Under the pieces are notes generated by a model that made no database searches, had not been told where the DNA came from, and was given only the letters and a program-made list of their open reading frames with translations. 17,909 bases of DNA from an uncultured Prevotella sp. (GTDB lineage Bacteria > Bacteroidota > Bacteroidia > Bacteroidales > Bacteroidaceae). Made by a program: the position numbers and the translations under genes. The stretch covers positions 1-17,909 of the forward strand of contig CAAGFF010000076.1 in NCBI GenBank assembly GCA_900769055.1, given 5' to 3'. Shown piece by piece: positions 1 through 5,568 of this stretch (the first letter of the stretch is position 1; every line of letters begins with the position of its first letter).

Positions 1-79
1 CGCTACCTGCCAGGCAACCACGGCCAGCCTCATCGCATCCGGCCTCTATAAGCCCATCAAAATAATGTCCCTCAAGCAT
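1..79 (-). CDS. rnhB: Ribonuclease HII, N-terminal fragment cut by the window edge
   Basis: Reading the minus strand from an ATG at 79-77 gives 26 codons before the left edge. The peptide contains EAGCDEAGRGCLAGS. This is the family's first catalytic motif (compare VDEVGRG in other RNase HII proteins), with the metal-binding Asp-Glu pair at residues 16-17. RNase HII cuts the RNA strand of RNA-DNA hybrids and starts removal of single ribonucleotides misincorporated into DNA, in the cytoplasm. The frame is closed upstream by a stop at 103-101 and offers no other Met, so the start is well fixed. The leader is AT-rich with no Shine-Dalgarno sequence, as usual in Bacteroidota. It is divergent from the small gene at 288. 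Only the N-terminus is visible, so completeness cannot be judged. Confidence 0.88.
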   Translation of the reverse strand, partial: MLEGHYFDGLIEAGCDEAGRGCLAGS

Positions 80-210
80 AATAACAGTTTTTGTAGGTTT
101 CTATTTATCAGTCAGTTCCTCCACATTAATATACTAAAAGCACCTTATTGGCATGTTTCTAAAGGGGGGAGTAGGCGGCTATAAGAGTTTTTAACATAAT
201 CAAAGATTGA

Positions 211-227
211 GTGAAATGACGTTTCAC
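211..227. promoter_or_regulatory. Perfect inverted repeat upstream of the small-gene promoter (possible operator)
   Basis: GTGAAA (211-216) and TTTCAC (222-227) are perfect inverted arms around a 5-nt spacer. The palindrome lies 10 bp upstream of the TAACTTTGC element, where the -33 region of that promoter should be. A binding site for a dimeric regulator is a reasonable inference. No regulator is identified. Confidence 0.4.
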
Positions 228-237
228 CGCAAGTCGC

Positions 238-246
238 TAACTTTGC
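238..246 (+). promoter_or_regulatory. Bacteroidota -7 promoter element for the small gene at 288
   Basis: TAACTTTGC matches the TAnnTTTGC consensus read by the Bacteroidota primary sigma factor. It predicts a transcript start near 252-254, about 35 nt before the ATG at 288. No TTG sits at the ideal spacing; the nearest is at 207-209, with 28 nt between instead of about 20. The promoter may therefore be weak or depend on an activator. Confidence 0.6.
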
Positions 247-287
247 ACCCAGAAACAAGAACAATAACACATAAAACCTATAAGATT

Positions 288-560
288 ATGGAAAAGAACA
301 TCACTCTTTCAGCCAACACCACCCTCGCAGCAACAGTTCTGAACGTCATCAACACAGTGAAAGTTCCATTCTTCATGCTGCGTGACTACTATTCTGGAAT
401 AATAGGCAAAAAGCTCAGCTGTGGTCAGACATGGCAGCTCATAGAAGTTCAAGTGGCTTTCTTCCTTACGGTGTTCCCAGCAGAATGCAACTTCCTGGTA
501 CGTGTACTGCTTCTGTTATGGTTCATAAACAGCATACTCCGGCTGCGCAACAGCCTTTAA
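288..560 (+). CDS. Small hydrophobic protein of unknown function (90 aa)
   Basis: I do not recognise this protein. The frame is open further upstream to a TTG at 207, but the promoter element at 238-246 lies inside that extension, so the ATG at 288 is the credible start. The first 30 residues are rich in Thr, Asn, Ala and Val. A central stretch (about 31-50) is polar and basic, with one Cys in LSCGQTW. The last 40 residues contain two hydrophobic runs (about 54-64 and 69-84), ending in Arg-rich LRLRNSL. This fits a small membrane-associated protein with a positive C-terminus, but that is inferred from composition only. Codon use resembles the neighbouring genes. It is convergent with sufS, leaving 27 bp between the stops and no obvious terminator. 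It could be a chance ORF, though the promoter and codon use argue against that. Confidence 0.6.
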   Translation: MEKNITLSANTTLAATVLNVINTVKVPFFMLRDYYSGIIGKKLSCGQTWQLIEVQVAFFLTVFPAECNFLVRVLLLLWFINSILRLRNSL

Positions 561-587
561 GCGGAATGGCATTTGCTGAGTACGACT

Positions 588-1802
588 TTAGAACATTCTA
601 CTCACTCTCCTCACTCCTGCTACAAGGCTGTCCACTTCCTCTACGGTGTTGTAGAGTGCGAAACTGGCCCTGACGGTGCCAGCAATTCCCAGCCTTGTCA
701 TAAGCGGTTCGGCACAGTGGTGTCCGGTGCGTACGGCTATACCAAGCCTGTCGAGCAGCGTCCCCATATCAAGATGGTGGATATCTCCAACAAGAAAGCT
801 CACGACGGCATCCTTATGGTCAGAAGTTCCGAAAATACGCATACCTGGAATGGTCTGCAACTGTTCCATGGCATAGCGGGTGAGGTATTGCTCATGTGCG
901 GCTATGTTGTCAAGTCCCAGGGCAGAGACATAATCAAGTGCCTTGGCCAGCCCATGGGTAGCAACATAGTCAGGAGTGCCGGCTTCGAACTTGAATGGCA
1001 GTTTCTCGAAAACAGTCTTCTCGAAGCTGACACTCTCTATCATTTCTCCTCCGCCCTGATAGGGCGGCATCATGTCAAGCCACTTCTCCTTACCATAGAG
1101 CACTCCCACGCCTGTAGGCCCGTAGACCTTATGTCCGCTGAAAGCGAAGAAGTCGCAGTCAAGTTCCTGGACATCGACTTTCATGTGCGGTGTGCTCTGC
1201 GCCCCATCAACCATCACAGGCACGTTGTGCTCGTGTGCTATCCTGATAATCTCCTTTACAGGATTGACAGTACCCAGCACATTACTAACCTGAGTAACGC
1301 TTACGATGCGCGTTCTGTCGTTAATCAGCTTCTCAAACTCATCAATGATAAGGTCTCCCTCATCGGTCATTGGTATCACCCTGAGAGCAATGCCCTTCTT
1401 TGCAGCCTGCAACTGCCACGGCACGATGTTGGAATGGTGCTCCATGACAGAGACAATAACCTCATCGCCCTCCTCCATGAACCTGTCACAAAACGAGCTT
1501 GCAACAAGGTTCAAGCTTTCCGTTGTTCCTCGGGTAAAGATTATCTCCTCCACCTTTGGCGCATTGATAAACTTCCTTACCGTTTCTCTCGAAGCCTCAT
1601 GCAGGTCTGTAGCCTGCTGTGACAGATAGTGTACACCTCTATGTACGTTTGCATTGACATTAAGATACTCGTCACGCATGGCATCGAGCACACACAGTGG
1701 TTTCTGGGTAGTGGCACCATTGTCGAGATAGACCAACGGTTTGCCATATACCTCTCTCGACAAGATGGGGAAGTCCTTTCTTACATTATCTATATCATAC
1801 AT
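588..1802 (-). CDS. sufS: Cysteine desulfurase SufS (group II, PLP-dependent)
   Basis: SufS takes sulfur from L-cysteine, leaving alanine, and carries it as a persulfide for Fe-S cluster assembly on SufBCD. The 404 aa match the usual family length. The PLP-binding lysine is K225 in SGHKVYGP. The persulfide cysteine is C363 in RTGHHCAEPLM. The cofactor-stacking His pair is in EHHSN (121-125), and D199 lies in VDGAQS. RTGHHCAEP is typical of the SufS type rather than IscS/NifS. It is the last gene of the minus-strand suf cluster, starting 38 nt after sufD ends. Group II enzymes normally need a SufE or SufU partner for sulfur transfer; neither gene is in this window. Long open frames on the opposite strand here are shadows. 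Confidence 0.96.
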   Translation of the reverse strand: MYDIDNVRKDFPILSREVYGKPLVYLDNGATTQKPLCVLDAMRDEYLNVNANVHRGVHYLSQQATDLHEASRETVRKFINAPKVEEIIFTRGTTESLNLVASSFCDRFMEEGDEVIVSVMEHHSNIVPWQLQAAKKGIALRVIPMTDEGDLIIDEFEKLINDRTRIVSVTQVSNVLGTVNPVKEIIRIAHEHNVPVMVDGAQSTPHMKVDVQELDCDFFAFSGHKVYGPTGVGVLYGKEKWLDMMPPYQGGGEMIESVSFEKTVFEKLPFKFEAGTPDYVATHGLAKALDYVSALGLDNIAAHEQYLTRYAMEQLQTIPGMRIFGTSDHKDAVVSFLVGDIHHLDMGTLLDRLGIAVRTGHHCAEPLMTRLGIAGTVRASFALYNTVEEVDSLVAGVRRVSRMF

Positions 1803-1840
1803 AAAGCATCCTCCTGCTTAATGTGGGTTCTACAAATTCC

Positions 1841-3184
1841 TTACTTGCACAGCTTGCATCCCTCGCACTTGTTCAGTTCTCCACGGAAACGCTTCTCCAC
1901 AAGGTAGTGCAGGCGCTCGCGCAAGGGTTCGAGCTTCATCTGGTCGACAACCTCGTTGACAAAGGCGAACTCCAGGAGCAGCTTGGCCTCCTTCTCGCTG
2001 ATGCCCCTCTGGCGCATGTAGAACATGGCGGCATCATTGAGCTGTCCCACCGTAGACCCATGCGAGCACTTCACGTCATCGGCATATATCTCCAGCATAG
2101 GCTGGGTAAACATCCTTGCCTGACGTGTGGTGCAGAGGTTCTGGTTTATCTCGTTCGACGTAGTCTTCTGTGCTCCATGGCGTACAAGAATCTTTCCTGC
2201 GAAAGCTCCCACGGAATTGTCACCAAGCACATATTTATATAATTGGTGAGAGTTGCAATGTCCGGCCTGATGGTCAATGAGTGTATTGTTGTCAACATGC
2301 TGGCTCTTGTCAGCTATTACGCAACCATTGGCATAGCACTCAGCTCCCTCACCCTTGAAGACGAGGTCGAGCCTGTTGCGTGTGACGCCATTGTGCAGGG
2401 TGATGACATTATGGTTTACACGGCTGTTGGCCTGCTGCTCAACATACACATTGCTCACCCTGACATTCTTGTAGTGGGTTTCCTCAAGGCAGTAGAGGTC
2501 GAGCGACGCATTCTCGCCCACATAAGCCTCAATGACCTGTGTTGACAGGAAATTGCGGTCATCGGCAGCATGGTCACAGAACAGGAATTTAGCCTCAGCA
2601 CCTCTCTCAAGGACTATGAGCACCCTGCGGTTGACCATAAGGTCGACATCGGAGCGAAGAATGTTTATAACCTGAATGGCCCTGTCGACAACAACATTTG
2701 CCGGTACGTACACAAACAGTCCATCCTGAGCGAGCATGGTATTTAGTGCCGTCACGCCATCGTCATCGGTCTTTGCTATGCGGGAATAATACCGTGCCAC
2801 CAGTTCGGGACTGTCAGCCGCAACCTTTGCCAGTGAGCTAACGATTACCCCCTCGGGTAGGTGTCCCTTCGGTGCGGCCTTGGCATAGAAGCTATCGTTG
2901 ACAACGAAATATAGCGAGGTGCTCAGATTGGGTACATCGCAGCTGAACACGTCGTAAGGGTTCACAGGAATGTCAAGCCTCTTGAGGTTCAGTCCGTAGT
3001 CAGGCTCGAAAAGCTTCTGCATATCGGTATACTTGTAGCGCTCGACCTTCTTGTCGGGCAGCCCCTTAGCCACGAAGTCCTCATAAGCCTTGTCGCGCAC
3101 GTCGTTCATTACCTGCGCTGAGTGTGCCTTGATAATGTCCTTGCACTGGCTGTATAGGTCTATGTATTGTCTCTCGCTATTCAT
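1841..3184 (-). CDS. sufD: Fe-S cluster assembly scaffold protein SufD
   Basis: SufD pairs with SufB in the SufBC2D complex and helps build the nascent Fe-S cluster at the SufB-SufD interface. The protein has 447 aa. An N-terminal segment holds GLPDKKVERYKYTD (about 41-54), typical of SufD/SufB N-termini. The right-handed beta-helix core ends in CSHGSTVGQLND, with the conserved functional His at 375. A C-terminal helical region follows, with MRQRGISEKEA. The protein closes with KCEGCKLCK, giving Cys 440, 443 and 446 in a CX2CX2C pattern. I do not associate this tail with the Escherichia coli protein. Its start codon overlaps the sufC stop by 8 nt (ATGAATAG), indicating coupled translation. 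Assignment to SufD rather than SufB rests on gene order and on SufB being clearly encoded nearby. Confidence 0.94.
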   Translation of the reverse strand: MNSERQYIDLYSQCKDIIKAHSAQVMNDVRDKAYEDFVAKGLPDKKVERYKYTDMQKLFEPDYGLNLKRLDIPVNPYDVFSCDVPNLSTSLYFVVNDSFYAKAAPKGHLPEGVIVSSLAKVAADSPELVARYYSRIAKTDDDGVTALNTMLAQDGLFVYVPANVVVDRAIQVINILRSDVDLMVNRRVLIVLERGAEAKFLFCDHAADDRNFLSTQVIEAYVGENASLDLYCLEETHYKNVRVSNVYVEQQANSRVNHNVITLHNGVTRNRLDLVFKGEGAECYANGCVIADKSQHVDNNTLIDHQAGHCNSHQLYKYVLGDNSVGAFAGKILVRHGAQKTTSNEINQNLCTTRQARMFTQPMLEIYADDVKCSHGSTVGQLNDAAMFYMRQRGISEKEAKLLLEFAFVNEVVDQMKLEPLRERLHYLVEKRFRGELNKCEGCKLCK

Positions 3185-3929
3185 CGACCTCAGCTTTAAT
3201 CCAATCGTATCCTCTTGTCTCTATTTCCTTGGCAAGCTCCGGTCCTGCCGTCTTGACGATGCGTCCCTTGTAGAGCACATGCACAACATCGGGCTTTATC
3301 ATTTCAAGCAGCCTCTCATAGTGAGTGATGACTATGGTCGACGTCTTGTCGGAATGCATGCGGTTGACACCGTCCGCAACGATGCGCATGGCATCAACAT
3401 CAAGTCCGGAGTCGGTCTCGTCGAGGATAGACAGTTTCGGTTCCAACATAGCCATCTGGAATATCTCATTGCGTTTCTTCTCTCCTCCGCTAAAGCCCTC
3501 GTTGACAGACCTTCGGGCAAGCTTGCTATCCAAACCCACCAGCTCCCTCTTCTCACGCATGAGCTTTATGAAGTCAGCAGCATTGAGTGGCTCCAGTCCC
3601 TGATACTTCCGCTTCTCGTTGATGGCAGCCTTCATGAAATTGGTCATCGACACACCCGGTATCTCCACAGGATACTGGAACGACAGGAACAGTCCCTCAT
3701 GTGCTCTGTCCTCAGGCTTCATCTGAAGCAGGTCCTTGCCATTAAAGATGGCTTCTCCCTCAGTAACGGTATACAGTGGGTTACCAGTCAGGACGGCTGA
3801 TAAGGTTGACTTTCCAGAACCGTTGGGTCCCATAATGGCATGCACCTCACCATCCCTGATAGTAAGGTTTATGCCCTTCAATATCTCTTTGTCTGCAATA
3901 GTTGCATGTAAGTTCTTTACCTCTAACAT
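3177..3929 (-). CDS. sufC: Fe-S assembly ATPase SufC (ABC-type)
   Basis: SufC is the cytosolic ABC ATPase that drives conformational change of the SufBCD scaffold. With the start at 3929 it has 250 aa, the normal family length. Walker A is GPNGSGKS (34-41) and the Q-loop glutamine is Q85. The signature is FSGGEKKR (146-153), a SufC-type variant. Walker B plus D-loop is LSILDETDSGLD (about 166-177), and the switch His is H203. The frame extends upstream to 4004, but those 25 extra residues resemble nothing in the family and nearly reach the sufB stop, so the ATG before LEVKNLHA is preferred. The gap to sufB is 55 nt and holds a small 5-bp inverted repeat (3949-3965). There are no membrane segments, which fits SufC and not a transporter. 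Confidence 0.96.
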   Translation of the reverse strand: MLEVKNLHATIADKEILKGINLTIRDGEVHAIMGPNGSGKSTLSAVLTGNPLYTVTEGEAIFNGKDLLQMKPEDRAHEGLFLSFQYPVEIPGVSMTNFMKAAINEKRKYQGLEPLNAADFIKLMREKRELVGLDSKLARRSVNEGFSGGEKKRNEIFQMAMLEPKLSILDETDSGLDVDAMRIVADGVNRMHSDKTSTIVITHYERLLEMIKPDVVHVLYKGRIVKTAGPELAKEIETRGYDWIKAEVDE

Positions 3930-3984
3930 TGTCTGAACATATATTTGCGGCGTGACATTTACGCCCGGATTTATTATTCTTTTG

Positions 3985-5430
3985 TTACCCCACCGTTCCC
4001 TCAAGGCTGACGTTGAGCAGTTTCTGCGCCTCTACTGCAAACTCCATAGGCAGCTTATTGAGCACATCCTTGGCATAGCCATTAACGATGAGCCCCACAG
4101 CCTGCTCGGTGGGTATTCCGCGCTGGTTGCAGTAGAAGAGCTGATCCTCGCTAATCTTGGATGTCGTGGCCTCGTGCTCAAACACGGCGGTATCATTGTG
4201 GGCATCCATGTATGGGAAAGTATGCGCACCACAGTCACTGCCCAGCAACAGCGAGTCGCAAGAGCTGTAGTTGCGTGCGTTGTCAGCATTGGCAGTAGCC
4301 CTGACAAGTCCCCGATAGGAGTTCTGGCTGTGTCCAGCCGAAATACCTTTCGATATGATGGTACTTCTGGTATTCTTGCCGATATGTATCATCTTTGTAC
4401 CCGTATCAGCCTGCTGCCAATGGTTGGTGACTGCTACGGAATAGAACTCTGCCACGGAGTTGTCGCCACGCAGCACGCAGGACGGGTATTTCCACGTTAT
4501 GGCAGAGCCTGTCTCCACCTGGGTCCACGACAGCTTTGAGTTCACGCCCCTAAGCTCGCCCCTCTTTGTTACGAGATTGAAAACTCCTCCCTTGCCGTTC
4601 TCGTCGCCAGGATACCAGTTCTGCACCGTTGAGTATTTCACCTCGGCATTGTCGTTGACAATAATTTCCACAATGGCAGCATGCAGCTGGTTCTCGTCAC
4701 GCATCGGAGCCGTACATCCCTCAAGATAGCTGACGTACGAGCTGTCATCGGCGATGATGAGCGTGCGCTCGAACTGCCCTGTGTTTCGCGCGTTTATTCT
4801 GAAATAGCTGCTCAGCTCCATCGGGCATCTCACGCCCTTTGGTATATAGACGAAAGAGCCGTCGCTGAATACGGCAGAGTTAAGCGCAGCATAGAAGTTG
4901 TCACGGTATGGCACGACTGTACCAAGATACTTCCTTACCAGTTCTGGATGTTCCTTGACGGCTTCACCGATGCTGCAAAAGATTACGCCCTTCTCGCGTA
5001 GCTGCTCCTTGAATGTGGTCTTCACCGACACCGAGTCCATGATGGCATCGACTGCGGTGCCACTCAATGCGAGCCTTTCCTCAAGTGGTATGCCGAGCTT
5101 GTCGAACGTTTTCTCCAGTTCAGGGTCTATCTCCTTGTTCTTGGGTTTGCGGGCAAGGGGGTCGGCATAATAAGATATGGCCTGATAGTCAATGTCGGGC
5201 ATCGTCAGATGTCCCCATGTAGGCTGCTTCAGGGTTTTCCAGTAATTGAAAGCCTTAAGCCGGAACTCGAGCATCCATTCGGGTTCTCCCTTCTTCTGTG
5301 AGATAAGCCTTACGACATCCTCGTTGAGTCCCTTCTCTATAATATCTGTGTGGACATTGGTGGTGAAGCCAAACTCGTATTTCTGTTCGGCCACCTGTCT
5401 CACAAACTCGTTGTTTCCTGTTTCTGCCAT
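3985..5430 (-). CDS. sufB: Fe-S cluster assembly scaffold protein SufB
   Basis: SufB is the main scaffold subunit on which the Fe-S cluster forms; it accepts sulfur from the SufS pathway. From the chosen start the protein is 481 aa. It has the N-terminal EKYxFGF-like segment (EQKYEFGF), a central beta-helix and the diagnostic C-terminal block. C391 in SCDSLLLGSDCGAH aligns with the essential E. coli Cys405. H419 and E420 in EHEATTS align with His433 and Glu434. It ends in LEGTVG, close to the usual SufB ending. An in-frame ATG at 5451 would add seven residues and has AAGGAGG 8 nt before it. The later ATG at 5430 fits family N-termini better, so the start is uncertain by seven codons. It is the first suf gene, 138 nt after infB on the same strand. 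Confidence 0.96.
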   Translation of the reverse strand: MAETGNNEFVRQVAEQKYEFGFTTNVHTDIIEKGLNEDVVRLISQKKGEPEWMLEFRLKAFNYWKTLKQPTWGHLTMPDIDYQAISYYADPLARKPKNKEIDPELEKTFDKLGIPLEERLALSGTAVDAIMDSVSVKTTFKEQLREKGVIFCSIGEAVKEHPELVRKYLGTVVPYRDNFYAALNSAVFSDGSFVYIPKGVRCPMELSSYFRINARNTGQFERTLIIADDSSYVSYLEGCTAPMRDENQLHAAIVEIIVNDNAEVKYSTVQNWYPGDENGKGGVFNLVTKRGELRGVNSKLSWTQVETGSAITWKYPSCVLRGDNSVAEFYSVAVTNHWQQADTGTKMIHIGKNTRSTIISKGISAGHSQNSYRGLVRATANADNARNYSSCDSLLLGSDCGAHTFPYMDAHNDTAVFEHEATTSKISEDQLFYCNQRGIPTEQAVGLIVNGYAKDVLNKLPMEFAVEAQKLLNVSLEGTVG

Positions 5431-5459
5431 AAACGTTGTATGATAAAGCATCCCCCACC

Positions 5460-5514
5460 CCTCCTTGTCTCTGCGTCATGCTGATGTACGGCGCAGGTCT
5501 GTGACAAGGGGAGG
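5460..5514 (-). promoter_or_regulatory. Structured leader between infB and sufB (two-tier stem-loop)
   Basis: In the mRNA (minus-strand) sense, the outer arms are CTCCCCTTGTC (5513-5503) and GACAAGGAGG (5469-5460). They give seven continuous pairs, a two-base bulge and three more pairs. The inner arms CTGCG (5496-5492) and CGCAG (5475-5471) add five pairs around a 16-nt loop. No T-run follows, so it is not a standard terminator. The right outer arm contains AAGGAGG, an unusual Shine-Dalgarno-like sequence for this lineage, 8 nt before the ATG at 5451. No TAnnTTTG promoter element is visible in this gap. The C-rich composition also recalls the repeat arms at 15811-15833, so a decayed repeat is an alternative. 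Confidence 0.45.
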
Positions 5515-5568
5515 CAGAGGGCGTGATAGTTATGGTGCAGCGCAGCCTTACAGCTGCCACGGAAGCCA

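Noticed and set aside
207..287. Extended start (TTG at 207) for the small protein gene
   Set aside because: The promoter element at 238-246 lies inside the extension, so the transcript begins downstream of that start.
573..1622. Long plus-strand frame (349 codons) opposite sufS
   Set aside because: It mirrors a clear SufS gene, the product has no recognisable motif, and opposite-strand frames of this type follow from codon bias.
3949..3965. Inverted repeat GGCGT/ACGCC in the sufB-sufC gap as a terminator
   Set aside because: Only 5 bp, with no T-run on the coding strand; too weak to support a call.
3930..4004. 25-residue N-terminal extension of SufC
   Set aside because: It has no family similarity, and the ATG at 3929 gives the standard SufC N-terminus.
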